Assembly (NCBI GenBank): GCA_963977675.1
Contig: CAXBPY010000008.1
Span: forward strand, 1-64,000
Length of the DNA stretch: 64,000 bases
Reading direction: 5' to 3'
Source of the DNA: CAXBPY01 sp003455275
Lineage (GTDB): Bacteria; Bacteroidota; Bacteroidia; Chitinophagales; UBA10324
Part shown: piece after piece, positions 26,104 through 34,704 of the stretch
Layout: every line of letters starts with the position of its first letter
How positions within the stretch are numbered: the stretch's first letter is position 1
Translations under genes and position numbers: made by a program
The notes under the pieces: model-generated
What the model was told of the DNA's origin: nothing
What the model saw: the letters and a program-made list of their open reading frames with translations, nothing else
The model's database searches: none

Positions 26104-27072
26104 ATGAAATATAGAAGGCTTGGAAGATCAGGGTTGCAGGTAAGCGAACTTTCATTTGGTTCATGGATGAATTTCACTAACCGGGCTGCCGACGATGTAA
26201 ATGAAAAATGCATGAAGTATGCATACGATCATGGAGTAAATTTTTTTGATAACGCAGAAGGCTACAACTTCGGTGAATCAGAAAAACTAATGGGAAAAAT
26301 TCTGAAGAAGATGAAATGGCACAGGGATTCATATGCAATCAGCAGCAAGGTTTTTTTTGGAGGAAATGGAAAACTCCCAATGCAGATTGGCCTCTCGCGC
26401 AAACATGTATTTGACGCCTGTCACGATGCTTTAAAGAGAATGCGGATTGAATATCTCGATCTTTATTTCTGCCATCGCCCGGACCCGGAAACTCCGATTG
26501 ATGAAACGGTTTGGGCAATGCACCAGCTCATTATGCAGGGAAAAATTTTATATTGGGGAACCAGTGAATGGAGTGCAAATGAACTGAAACAAGCCTTTGT
26601 TGTTGCTGAGCGCCACAATCTGATTCCTCCAACAATGGAGCAGCCACAGTATAATTTATTAATGAGAGACAAAGTCGAAAATGAATTTGTTCCGCTTTAT
26701 GCAAAAGGTTTGGGAACTACAATCTGGTCGCCGCTTGCATCAGGACTGTTGACCGGAAAATACATTAATAGTATTCCGAAAAACTCAAGACTTGGAATTA
26801 AGAATATGGAATGGCTGAAAAAGAAAACCGTAGAAGATGATTCGAAAATGGAAAAGGTAAAAAAGCTATCTCTCCTTTGTGAAAAAATTGGAGTACCAAT
26901 GAATCAACTGGCGATTGCCTGGTGCCTGAAAAATAAAAATGTAAGTACAGTCATACTTGGGGCATCTAAACTTGATCAATTGAAAAGCAATTTGAAATCA
27001 CTTGAAGTTTATGGTTCGCTGAATGAAGATGTGATGAAGGAATTAGATAAAATAACTTTGGCGAAGAATTAG
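26104..27072 (+). CDS. aldo/keto reductase, Kv-beta-like
   Basis: NADPH-dependent oxidoreductase of the AKR superfamily, about 322 aa from the chosen start. The catalytic tetrad is visible: Asp and Tyr in FFDNAEGYNFGESE, Lys in AISSKVFF, His in YFCHRPDPETP. The cofactor region near the C-terminus reads STVILGASKLDQLKSNL. Similarity is to the potassium-channel-beta/YghZ-like branch; the substrate is unknown. ATG at 26104 gives the normal family beginning MKYRRLGRSGLQVSEL; ATG at 26089 or TTG at 26086 would add five or six atypical residues. It converges on a small leftward gene 1 bp away. Confidence 0.92.
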   Translation: MKYRRLGRSGLQVSELSFGSWMNFTNRAADDVNEKCMKYAYDHGVNFFDNAEGYNFGESEKLMGKILKKMKWHRDSYAISSKVFFGGNGKLPMQIGLSRKHVFDACHDALKRMRIEYLDLYFCHRPDPETPIDETVWAMHQLIMQGKILYWGTSEWSANELKQAFVVAERHNLIPPTMEQPQYNLLMRDKVENEFVPLYAKGLGTTIWSPLASGLLTGKYINSIPKNSRLGIKNMEWLKKKTVEDDSKMEKVKKLSLLCEKIGVPMNQLAIAWCLKNKNVSTVILGASKLDQLKSNLKSLEVYGSLNEDVMKELDKITLAKN

Positions 27073-27073
27073 T

Positions 27074-27427
27074 TTACCAAAGTTTTACAATCAAAATTCC
27101 AAGACCAATAATCACAATACCAATACAGCAACAAGCGCCTATTGCAGTATCCTCATCATCAAAATCTGAAAACATAAGTTGATTGCACAATGAATCTGAA
27201 GAATTCAGATTCAGATTCTTTACAGAATTTTCTATCTTCAATGTTGAATTAAAATTTCCTTTCATGATTCCGGCATCTGTTAAATCTTTTTCAAGATGTT
27301 GAAGTTGACTGACTGATGCATTCACTTTTGATTTATCGTAGCTGAAGAGTTCGCTCTTAGAAGCAAAGGATTTTTGTGAAAAGAAAAAAATGTTGTTAAT
27401 GAGTAGATGAATAATATTCTTGTTCAT
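27074..27427 (-). CDS. hypothetical protein with C-terminal membrane anchor
   Basis: 117 aa, family not recognised. Residues 1-18 are moderately hydrophobic. The centre (about 30-90) is polar with many Ser, Asn, Leu and Asp. The end is a cysteine-rich hydrophobic segment AIGACCCIGIVIIGLGILIV followed by KLW. That end could anchor it in the inner membrane, or be a signal for surface sorting. It starts 63 bp from the divergent DagK-like gene, and its stop nearly meets that of the aldo/keto reductase. Confidence 0.5.
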   Translation of the reverse strand: MNKNIIHLLINNIFFFSQKSFASKSELFSYDKSKVNASVSQLQHLEKDLTDAGIMKGNFNSTLKIENSVKNLNLNSSDSLCNQLMFSDFDDEDTAIGACCCIGIVIIGLGILIVKLW

Positions 27428-27490
27428 GTTTGACAGTTAATAACTGATTTCAAAAATCATTTCTATCATTACAACAAGCAAATAAATAAG

Positions 27491-28420
27491 TTGACATCTG
27501 CTGAATCGTCGTTCGCTTTTATTTTAAATCCTGTTTCTTCAGGCGGAAAGTCATTGAATTTCTGGAAGAGTTTTGAAAAAAATTTAAAGAATGAAAATAT
27601 TTCTTATCAGCTTTTTCAAACAACAAAATCAGGTGAAGCAGTTGAACTCGTTCAAAAAGCAATTCAATCTGGGTTCAAAAAGATTATTGCCATAGGGGGC
27701 GATGGAACCTTGCATCAGGTAGCAAACGGAATTCTTTCTCAAAGTTTCTATGACACAAAAGATATAGCCATGGGTTTAATTCCGATGGGTACAGGGAATG
27801 ATTTCGGCCGTTACTGGAAACTTCCAGTAAAAAATTCGCTAATAATTTCTATGATGAAGAATCACAAAATTGTTTTGCAGGATGTTATTAAGGTTAATTA
27901 CATCCGTGAGAATAAAAATATTTTCCTGATCAGTATGGGCGGATGTGGTTTTGATTCTTCAGTGGCTTTAAAAGCGCATAACGAAAAATTGAAGGGCAGG
28001 GGAGGAAAATTGGTTTACCTGCGTTGCCTTCTGCAATCGCTTTTCGGTTACAAAAGCACCACGATGAAAATTGTGGTGGATGAAAAAAAATATGTAGGAA
28101 AATTTTTTTCTGTTGCAATTGGAAATAACCATAGCAACGGAGGCGGAATCATGCAATGCCCCGGTGCATCTATGACAGATGGTAAACTCAATATCACGAT
28201 GCTTGGTGATCTAACACTGGGAGAGATTTTGTGGAATCTAAAAGGAATGTTCAATGGAAGTTTTACAAAGCATAAAAAAGTAACCACATCGTTTGGCCAA
28301 AAAATATTTCTCGAGTGTTCAGAAGAAAATATTTTGGAATTAGATGGAGAACCATATTATAATCTTCCTGTTAGCTTAGAAATTGTCCCTTCGATGTTAA
28401 GCGTGATTATTCCGAAATGA
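27491..28420 (+). CDS. diacylglycerol kinase-family lipid kinase (YegS/DagK type)
   Basis: 309 aa. Phosphorylates a lipid such as diacylglycerol, or a sphingoid base, at the cytosolic face of the membrane. The catalytic domain has FILNPVSSGGKSL, the glycine-rich GGDGTLHQVANGI and MGTGNDFGRYW. The C-terminal half contains GNNHSNGGG and DGKLNI, conserved in YegS-like proteins, and ELDGEPYY near the end. TTG at 27491 is used because no ATG precedes the first conserved strand. Lipid specificity cannot be decided here. Confidence 0.9.
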   Translation: MTSAESSFAFILNPVSSGGKSLNFWKSFEKNLKNENISYQLFQTTKSGEAVELVQKAIQSGFKKIIAIGGDGTLHQVANGILSQSFYDTKDIAMGLIPMGTGNDFGRYWKLPVKNSLIISMMKNHKIVLQDVIKVNYIRENKNIFLISMGGCGFDSSVALKAHNEKLKGRGGKLVYLRCLLQSLFGYKSTTMKIVVDEKKYVGKFFSVAIGNNHSNGGGIMQCPGASMTDGKLNITMLGDLTLGEILWNLKGMFNGSFTKHKKVTTSFGQKIFLECSEENILELDGEPYYNLPVSLEIVPSMLSVIIPK

Positions 28421-28497
28421 TTTAATAAAGGATCGGAATGAATTCAATATAGACTAAAATAAACCGCAAATAAACTGAGGGCTGAATTCGAAATAAA

Positions 28498-28866
28498 TTA
28501 ATTCAGAAATTCCTGGCGCAGTACTTCAATTGAAATACTAACTGAACTTTTATGGCTTTTCAATTGAAAATTCAATTTCGAAATTTCGTCATGCACAGAA
28601 ACCGGAATCGTGGTCATAAAAAAACCTTTTGTAACTTTTTTGGAAAACAGTTCAATATCTTTTTTACCCTGCAGGTAACTAATTCTCAACTCACCATCAA
28701 ATGGAATAATTGAACTGATTCGAATTTCAGAATCAAGTGTTAGTTCGGCAGCCGCACGAAGAGAAGACTGATGTTTTATCTTCAATTCCGGAGATGGAAT
28801 AATATCTTCTTTGTAATCGAAATTATTCTTTGATTTAAACACTCCGCTATAGTGTTCGGATTTCAT
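28498..28866 (-). CDS. hypothetical protein
   Basis: 122 aa without signal peptide or membrane helix, not recognised. The composition is balanced and soluble; alternating hydrophobic residues (EIRISSIIPFDGELRISYL, KSSVSISIEVLRQEF) suggest a beta-rich fold. It lies 65 bp downstream of the DUF3098 gene on the same strand, so it may be the last gene of the ftsX-DUF3098 unit. Its stop faces the DagK-like gene. Confidence 0.55.
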   Translation of the reverse strand: MKSEHYSGVFKSKNNFDYKEDIIPSPELKIKHQSSLRAAAELTLDSEIRISSIIPFDGELRISYLQGKKDIELFSKKVTKGFFMTTIPVSVHDEISKLNFQLKSHKSSVSISIEVLRQEFLN

Positions 28867-28931
28867 TTGGGTTAATTATATGGGCGGTGAATTTATACTC
28901 TTAAGCCCGAATCATTGCAAAAGTCCGACTC

Positions 28932-29195
28932 TTAATCTTTCGGTCTTCTAAGAATTCCAAAAATCACAATTACATACCCTGCAATTACTACTATTGGTGC
29001 AAGGGTGACTCTTCTGAAACTATATATTTCTTCAATTTTATACTCATCAGGTTTTTGATCTCCCCCTGCCATCAACATGTATCCGACTATCAGAACTATC
29101 ACACCTGAAATAATCAGCAAATAATTTTCTCTATTGAAAAGAAATCCTTGATTTTGAGCATCGGATTTTTTAGCGGTTTCCTTAGTTGTGGCCAT
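28932..29195 (-). CDS. DUF3098 family small membrane protein
   Basis: 87 aa. A charged, alanine-rich N-terminus (about 1-22) is followed by FNRENYLLIISGVIVLIVGY as first helix. Then come the family's MLMAGGDQKPDEYKIEEIYS linker, SFRRVTLAPIVVIAGYVIVI as second helix, and a short basic tail. DUF3098 proteins are found in Bacteroidota directly after ftsX, as here (154 bp gap), and are suspected partners in cell-envelope work; the function is not established. Confidence 0.9.
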   Translation of the reverse strand: MATTKETAKKSDAQNQGFLFNRENYLLIISGVIVLIVGYMLMAGGDQKPDEYKIEEIYSFRRVTLAPIVVIAGYVIVIFGILRRPKD

Positions 29196-29349
29196 AAATA
29201 TTTTTTCGGTTGACGAAAGTATATGCAGGAATGTGAAAAGTGAAACGATGAATGATCAAATCAAACTGTATTACTTATAAAGGATAACCTTAAACAGCGA
29301 AGCAATGAGTTCAATAACTACATTTATTTAATACGAATAAATTGCTTCT

Positions 29350-30222
29350 CTAATAAAGTTCATCAAGATGCATTCTAAGATATTTGTTTGAAACTACAAA
29401 GCTGCTGAGAGCAGTAAAGAGAATTCCAAAAGCAATGATGAGTAAAAAAAGCAAAATAGTTCCGTTGAAATCCTGAAGTGCTTTTAAGTCAGGAAGCACA
29501 CTTATTAAAAAATTCAGGAGAGTGAAAAGCAATGTGACTGCAATCAACCCGCTGATTAATCCATTGAACAAAGCCCGGATAAGAAATGGTTTACGAATAA
29601 ATGCGTTTGTGGCACCAACCAATTGCATGCTTCGCAATAAAAATCTTTGAGAATACATTGCAAGCCGGGTAGTTGAATCAATTAATGTATACGAAACAAA
29701 TCCGAGCAAAAGAGAGAGTGCTATAATTATGTAGCTAAAGGTTCTGAAATTTTTATTTGCAAGTTCAACCAGTTTGCTCTCATAATAAAATTCCTGAACC
29801 GAAGGATTAGCCTGTATTCTGGTTTGTATGGCGGTAATACTATCGGGTAATGAAAAACCTGCGTTGATTTTTAAATCGATAGAAGCGAAAAGAGGATTCT
29901 CATTGAGCATATCATGGTAATCATCATTGAATTCATTGATATAAATTTTTTCTGCATCATCTTTCGAAATGTATTCTGCCGATTTAGCCCATGGCTGAGC
30001 CATTATTTCAGCACATAATTTTTTCCCGGCATCATCACTCACTCCGTTTTTAAGAATTATTGTAAAAGAAATATTCTCTTTTATGTAATCGGAAAGTTTT
30101 CTTCCATGAATCAAAAGCAAGAATAAGATCCCCACCACAAAAAGAACCAAAGCAGTACTGATAATGCTATAAATGTGGGAGGGTTTGAATCTTTTTTTTG
30201 CTTTGTTTCTACCGGTTGCCAT
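29350..30222 (-). CDS. ftsX: cell division protein FtsX (permease-like)
   Basis: Membrane partner of the FtsE ATPase; together they activate peptidoglycan hydrolases at the septum. 290 aa from the chosen start. First helix at about 18-42 (IYSIISTALVLFVVGILFLL), then a periplasmic domain (YIKENISFTIILKNGVS to PSVQEFYYESKLVELANK), then three C-terminal helices of the FtsX permease domain (IIALSLLLGFVSYTLIDST, LIRALFNGLISGLIAVTLL, ILLFLLIIAFGILFTAL). ATG at 30220-30222 (MATGRNKAKKRFKPSHIYS) is preferred; a longer version from 30282 would extend towards the leuS promoter. Confidence 0.9.
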   Translation of the reverse strand: MATGRNKAKKRFKPSHIYSIISTALVLFVVGILFLLLIHGRKLSDYIKENISFTIILKNGVSDDAGKKLCAEIMAQPWAKSAEYISKDDAEKIYINEFNDDYHDMLNENPLFASIDLKINAGFSLPDSITAIQTRIQANPSVQEFYYESKLVELANKNFRTFSYIIIALSLLLGFVSYTLIDSTTRLAMYSQRFLLRSMQLVGATNAFIRKPFLIRALFNGLISGLIAVTLLFTLLNFLISVLPDLKALQDFNGTILLFLLIIAFGILFTALSSFVVSNKYLRMHLDELY

Positions 30223-30330
30223 TCGCAGCGAAAGTAGATTCCCCTGAATGCTCAATGCGAGTTTGAATATTTCATTTTCCACAATGAAAATTGTAAATAC
30301 AAATTATGAATTCACTTCTGCTCTCGCTGT

Positions 30331-30338
30331 TAGATTTG
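30331..30338 (+). promoter_or_regulatory. -7 promoter element of leuS
   Basis: TAGATTTG matches TAnnTTTG, with a weak TATG 22 nt upstream (30305-30308). Only 11 nt separate it from the leuS ATG at 30350, so the mRNA would have almost no leader. This supports the ATG at 30350 over upstream starts. Confidence 0.45.
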
Positions 30339-30349
30339 CGAACTTCAAT

Positions 30350-33337
30350 ATGGATTACAAGTTTACTGAGATAGAAGAGTGGGCAAAAAATTTCTGGAAG
30401 GAAAAAAATATTTATCGTGTCGGTGATGCCGAAAGCGGCAAGCCGAAATTTTATGTGCTCGATATGTTTCCTTATCCGAGCGGCGCAGGGCTGCATGTCG
30501 GTCATCCGCTGGGATATATTGCCAGTGACATTTATTCGCGCTACAAGCGGATGAAAGGATTCAATGTGCTTCATCCAATGGGCATGGATTCGTTCGGGTT
30601 GCCTGCAGAACAATATGCGATTCAAACAGGTCAGCATCCAGCAATTACAACTGAACGAAACATTGCGACTTTCAAAAAACAAATGGACCAGTTGGGATTT
30701 TCATTCGACTGGAGTCGAGAAGTGCGCACCAGCGATCCGAAATTCTACAAGTGGACGCAATGGATTTTCATTCAGCTTTTTCATTCGTGGTATAACAATG
30801 CTTCTAATAAAGCAGAGAAGATTGATTCGCTGATTTCAGAGTTTGAGAAAAGCGGAAATGCAAATGTGAAAGCCGCAACTGCTCAGGAAGAAATTTTTTC
30901 TGCAAGTGATTGGAAAAATTTTTCTGCAAAACAAAAGAGTGATGTACTGCTCAATTATCGTCTCGCATACATAGCCGACTCGTGGGTGAACTGGTGCCCC
31001 GCTCTCGGAACTGTGCTCGCGAATGATGAAGTGAAGGATGGAGTGAGTGAGCGCGGCGGTTATCCGGTTGAGCGAAAACTGATGAAGCAATGGAGCTTGC
31101 GCATCACAGCTTACTCTGAAAGATTGTTGCAGGGTTTGAATGAACTTGATTGGAGTGATTCAATAAAAGAAGCGCAACGCAACTGGATTGGAAAGAGTGA
31201 AGGAGCTTCAGTGAAGTTTGATGTTGGAACTTTGAACTTGGAAGTAAGTTCAACCTCGAACAATAAATCCAAGATCCAAGATCAAACATCCAAGATCAGC
31301 ATAGAAGTTTTTACTACAAGACCCGACACCATTTTCGGTGTAACATTTTTAACGCTTGCACCGGAGCATGAATTGATTTCGCAGATCACAACTGCTGAGC
31401 AGAAAAAAGCAGTTGAAGAATATGTCGCTTATGCGAAGAACCGCAGCGAACGCGAGCGCATGACTGATGTGAAAAAAATTACCGGCGTGTTCAGCGGCGC
31501 TTATGCTGTTCATCCGTTCAGCGGAAAACAAATTCCTATTTGGATTGGTGAATATGTGCTGGCGGGTTACGGAACCGGCGCAGTGATGGGAGTTCCCGGT
31601 CACGACAGCCGCGATTATGGTTTTGCAAAACATTTTAATCTTGAAATTATTGAAGTGGTGAGCGGCGGTGATATTTCGAAGGAAGCTTTTGAAGACGAAG
31701 GCACAAGCATCAACTCTGATTTTCTGAACGGACTGAAAACTGCCGATGCAAAACAGAAAGCGATTGAAGAGATAGAGAAAAAAAATATCGGCACACGAAA
31801 AATAAATTACAAACAGCGCGATGCGATTTTTGGAAGGCAGCGCTACTGGGGCGAACCGATTCCTGTGTATTACGACGAAGAAGGAATTCCGAAAACGGTG
31901 GATGAAAATGATTTGCCTGTAAAACTTCCGGAGGTTGACAAATATCTTCCAACGGAAACAGGAGAACCTCCATTAGCTCGCGCATCAAACTGGAAGTATA
32001 AAGAGAAATATAATTTCGAGTTGACTACAATGCCTGGATGGGCTGGCTCTTCGTGGTATTTTCTGCGCTACGAAGACCCGAACAACGAAAACAGTTTTGC
32101 TTCAAAAGATGCCATTAATTATTGGCGCAATATTGATTTCTACATCGGCGGTTACGAGCACGCCACAGGTCACTTGCTTTACTTCCGCTTCTGGACAAAA
32201 TTTTTATTCGACCTCGGTTACATTCCTTTCGATGAACCTGCACAGCGATTGGTGAATCAGGGGATGATTCAGGGAGTGAGCGCAAAAGTTTTTAAAAACA
32301 ATTTCAATTTTAAAACTGCGCCTGCAGCAGTTCCATTCAAAAGAAGAATTGCTGAATTTATTCCTGATGAAAAACTTGTTGATGAAATTGTTGATGTGTA
32401 CCTGTGTAAAGATTTTGTTGTGAATGAATCTAACAAGTTGGGATTGCCTGATGTTTATTCCGATATAAATCTTCCAGCGGACTATGCTGATTTCACAAAA
32501 CATCAGTATGACATAAAAGAATTTTACGATTCAGGAGATAACCGCGCGAAGAATATTTTATTCATGTTCAAAGGTGGAGTTTTTCTGAATGGAAAATTTT
32601 ACTCAGAACAAAATGTAAATACCTGTTCATTCGGTTTTACAGCTGTTCCTGAAAAAATGTCGAAGTCGAAATACAATGTTGTAAATCCTGAAGACATTGT
32701 TTCGAAGTATGGTGCTGATTGTTTCCGTTTGTATGAAATGTTTTTAGGTCCGATTGAAATGAGCAAGCCGTGGGACACAAAAGGAATTGACGGAGTGAGT
32801 CGCTTCCTGCGCAAACTCTGGAAATTATTTTATGATGAAAATGGAAACTGGCTGGTGCGCGACGAAGCAGCAACCAATGAAGAATTGAAAATCCTTCACA
32901 AGACAATCAAGAAAGTAGAAGACGATATGGAAAAACTTTCTTACAACACATCAGTCAGTGCATTCATGATTTGTGTGAACACCCTCACCGATTTGAAGTG
33001 TAACAAAAAAGAAGTGCTGAAAGATTTATTGCTCATCATGGCGCCGTTCGCTCCATTCACTACAGAATATTTGTGGAGAGAATTAAAACAAGAAGGAAGT
33101 GTAGTAGCGGCTTCATTCCCGAAAGTGAGAGAAGAATTATTGGTAGAAAATTCTTTCGAATATCCGGTAGCAGTAAATGGAAAAACAAAAACAAAAATTT
33201 CTTTTCCGCTCGACAAAGAAATTCTTGAAATAGAAAAAGAAGTTGTGGCGACAGAAGCATTACAGAAATACTTCGAAGGAAAACAACCGAAAAAAATAAT
33301 TGTAGTTAAGGGAAGAATGATAAATGTTGTGATTTGA
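30350..33337 (+). CDS. leuS: leucyl-tRNA synthetase
   Basis: Charges tRNA-Leu; 995 aa, longer than the 860-950 common in bacteria. Class I motifs: the HIGH-type HVGHPLGY at about residue 47 and KMSKSKYN at about 765. The editing domain (about 255-480) includes FTTRPDTIFGVTFLTLAPEH and GYGTGAVMGVPGHD. Within it, before the first editing strand, lies an insertion of about 25 residues (SNNKSKIQDQTSKIS) encoded by tandem CCAAGATC text. A second long insertion (about 645-765) separates the catalytic core from KMSKS. ATG at 30350 begins MDYKFTEIEEWAKNFW, the family start. Confidence 0.96.
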   Translation: MDYKFTEIEEWAKNFWKEKNIYRVGDAESGKPKFYVLDMFPYPSGAGLHVGHPLGYIASDIYSRYKRMKGFNVLHPMGMDSFGLPAEQYAIQTGQHPAITTERNIATFKKQMDQLGFSFDWSREVRTSDPKFYKWTQWIFIQLFHSWYNNASNKAEKIDSLISEFEKSGNANVKAATAQEEIFSASDWKNFSAKQKSDVLLNYRLAYIADSWVNWCPALGTVLANDEVKDGVSERGGYPVERKLMKQWSLRITAYSERLLQGLNELDWSDSIKEAQRNWIGKSEGASVKFDVGTLNLEVSSTSNNKSKIQDQTSKISIEVFTTRPDTIFGVTFLTLAPEHELISQITTAEQKKAVEEYVAYAKNRSERERMTDVKKITGVFSGAYAVHPFSGKQIPIWIGEYVLAGYGTGAVMGVPGHDSRDYGFAKHFNLEIIEVVSGGDISKEAFEDEGTSINSDFLNGLKTADAKQKAIEEIEKKNIGTRKINYKQRDAIFGRQRYWGEPIPVYYDEEGIPKTVDENDLPVKLPEVDKYLPTETGEPPLARASNWKYKEKYNFELTTMPGWAGSSWYFLRYEDPNNENSFASKDAINYWRNIDFYIGGYEHATGHLLYFRFWTKFLFDLGYIPFDEPAQRLVNQGMIQGVSAKVFKNNFNFKTAPAAVPFKRRIAEFIPDEKLVDEIVDVYLCKDFVVNESNKLGLPDVYSDINLPADYADFTKHQYDIKEFYDSGDNRAKNILFMFKGGVFLNGKFYSEQNVNTCSFGFTAVPEKMSKSKYNVVNPEDIVSKYGADCFRLYEMFLGPIEMSKPWDTKGIDGVSRFLRKLWKLFYDENGNWLVRDEAATNEELKILHKTIKKVEDDMEKLSYNTSVSAFMICVNTLTDLKCNKKEVLKDLLLIMAPFAPFTTEYLWRELKQEGSVVAASFPKVREELLVENSFEYPVAVNGKTKTKISFPLDKEILEIEKEVVATEALQKYFEGKQPKKIIVVKGRMINVVI
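31232..31300 (+). repeat. repeat text inside leuS
   Basis: The stretch holds TTGGAAC-TTTGAACTTGGAA at its start and then TCCAAGATCCAAGATC, AAAC and ATCCAAGATC. Such near-tandem units look like intergenic spacer repeats, yet here they are in frame within the leuS editing domain, where related enzymes have a short loop. Confidence 0.45.
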
Positions 33338-33349
33338 TGCTAAAGAATA

Positions 33350-33433
33350 GGACACGGATTTGAACAGATGTAACAGATTAAAACGGATTTTAAAATCAGT
33401 GACAATCCGCTTAATCAGTTTAAATCAGTGTCC
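33350..33433. repeat. 84-bp imperfect palindromic repeat between leuS and purM
   Basis: GGACACGGATTTGAACAG at the left is mirrored by a right end TTTAAATCAGTGTCC. The inner part repeats AACAGATT, AAAACGGATT and AATCCGCTTAATCAG. The element can fold into one long hairpin. It is of the kind (ACGGATT.../AATCCGT...) seen scattered between genes in Bacteroidota genomes. No long T-run follows, so it is not a standard terminator. It fills nearly the whole gap between the two genes. Confidence 0.7.
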
Positions 33434-33438
33434 CATTA

Positions 33439-34686
33439 ATGAATAAACAAATGACCGAATCAACAGATAACTTAAAATATTCTCAACGCGGAGTGAGCGC
33501 TTCGAAAGAAGATGTTCATGCGGCGATAAAAAATATTGACAAGGGTTTATTCCCCAATGCGTTTTGCAAAATCTATCCTGATGTTTTAACGGGAGATGAA
33601 AACTATTGCAACATTCTTCATGCAGACGGAAGCGGCACCAAGTCGGCGCTCGCTTACATGTATTGGAAGGAGACCGGGGATATCTCAGTGTGGAAAGGAA
33701 TTGCGCAAGACAGCATCGTCATGAACCTCGATGACTTGTTATGTGTAGGTGCAGCCGGTCCGTTTATTTTTTCTTCCGTTATCAATCGCAACAAGAATTT
33801 AATTCCCGGTGAAGTGTTACAGCAAATCATTGAAGGCAATCAACTCTTCTTTGATGAAATGAAAAAGCACGGAGTAGAAATCGGATACCTTGGTGGTGAA
33901 ACTGCCGACATGGGTGATGTGATTCGCACAGTGAGTGTTGACTCAACTATCGCATGTCGAATGAAGCGCAGCAATGTGATTGAAATAAATCTTCAGCCCG
34001 GCGATGTGATTGTTGGATTAGCTTCTTACGGAAAAGCAATTTATGAAACTGAATACAACAGCGGCATCGGCAGCAACGGACTCACAGCCGCGCGCCACGA
34101 TGTGCTGAGTAAATTTTACGCAGAAGAATATCCTGAGAGTTTCGATACTGACTTACCACACAAAATTGTTTTCACCGGAAGCAAGCGGCTCACTGATACA
34201 GTTGAAGGCTCAGAATTAAATGCAGGAAAATTATTGCTATCACCAACACGAACTTTCGCTCCTGTCATCCTTGAAGTGTTGAAAAAGTATTCGCTGCTTC
34301 CCTCTCCTTTGGAGAGGGGCTCCGAAGTTGGTGAGGATAAACAGCGAAGTGAAAATCCAATTCACGGCATCGTTCACAACAGCGGCGGCGGACAAAAAAA
34401 AGTAATGCACTTCAACAAATCAGTTCATGTAATTAAAGATAATTTATTTCCGACACCAACTGTCTTCAAACTCATTCAGCAAGAATCAAAAACTCCGTGG
34501 AGCGAAATGTATCAGGTGTTCAACATGGGAACACGAATGGAAATTTATTGCAAAGCCGAAGCAGCAGATGAAATCATCAGCATCTCAAAATCATTCGGAG
34601 TAGAAGCACAAATTATCGGCAGATGCGAAGCCAGCGCTCAACCCAAACTTACTATTGAATCAGAGTTCGGGAAGTTTGAGTATTGA
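33439..34686 (+). CDS. purM: phosphoribosylformylglycinamidine cyclo-ligase (AIR synthetase)
   Basis: Fifth step of purine synthesis: ATP-dependent ring closure of FGAM to AIR. 415 aa against about 388 in related organisms. N-terminal half: ILHADGSGTKSALAYMYWK, DDLLCVGA and GYLGGETADMGDV. C-terminal half: SYGKAIYETEYNSGIGSNGL and IHGIVHNSGGGQKKVMHF. The extra length is an insertion of about 23 residues at about 284-307, with SLLPSPLERGSEVGEDKQ lying directly before the conserved IHGIVH. It is encoded by a palindromic repeat. The frame is intact and all visible catalytic motifs remain, so the enzyme is probably active. Confidence 0.93.
   Translation: MNKQMTESTDNLKYSQRGVSASKEDVHAAIKNIDKGLFPNAFCKIYPDVLTGDENYCNILHADGSGTKSALAYMYWKETGDISVWKGIAQDSIVMNLDDLLCVGAAGPFIFSSVINRNKNLIPGEVLQQIIEGNQLFFDEMKKHGVEIGYLGGETADMGDVIRTVSVDSTIACRMKRSNVIEINLQPGDVIVGLASYGKAIYETEYNSGIGSNGLTAARHDVLSKFYAEEYPESFDTDLPHKIVFTGSKRLTDTVEGSELNAGKLLLSPTRTFAPVILEVLKKYSLLPSPLERGSEVGEDKQRSENPIHGIVHNSGGGQKKVMHFNKSVHVIKDNLFPTPTVFKLIQQESKTPWSEMYQVFNMGTRMEIYCKAEAADEIISISKSFGVEAQIIGRCEASAQPKLTIESEFGKFEY
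34300..34345 (+). repeat. palindromic repeat inserted in frame in purM
   Basis: CCCTCTCC (34300-34307), loop TTT, GGAGAGGG (34311-34318), then GCTCCGAAGTTGGTGAGG. This is the palindrome type that yields SPLERG-like peptides when it enters genes, known to occur as dispersed copies in Bacteroidota. It sits exactly at the extra segment of PurM. Confidence 0.65.
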
Positions 34687-34704
34687 TAAATTGTTTCATA
34701 ATTC

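Noticed and set aside
30248..30349. Longer starts for leuS (30248) and ftsX (30282)
   Set aside because: They would overlap each other head to head and cross the TAGATTTG element; the family sequences begin at 30350 and about 30222.
33350..33433. Terminator of leuS
   Set aside because: The hairpin is long, but there is no T-run after it in either direction, and its internal repeats match a dispersed element better.
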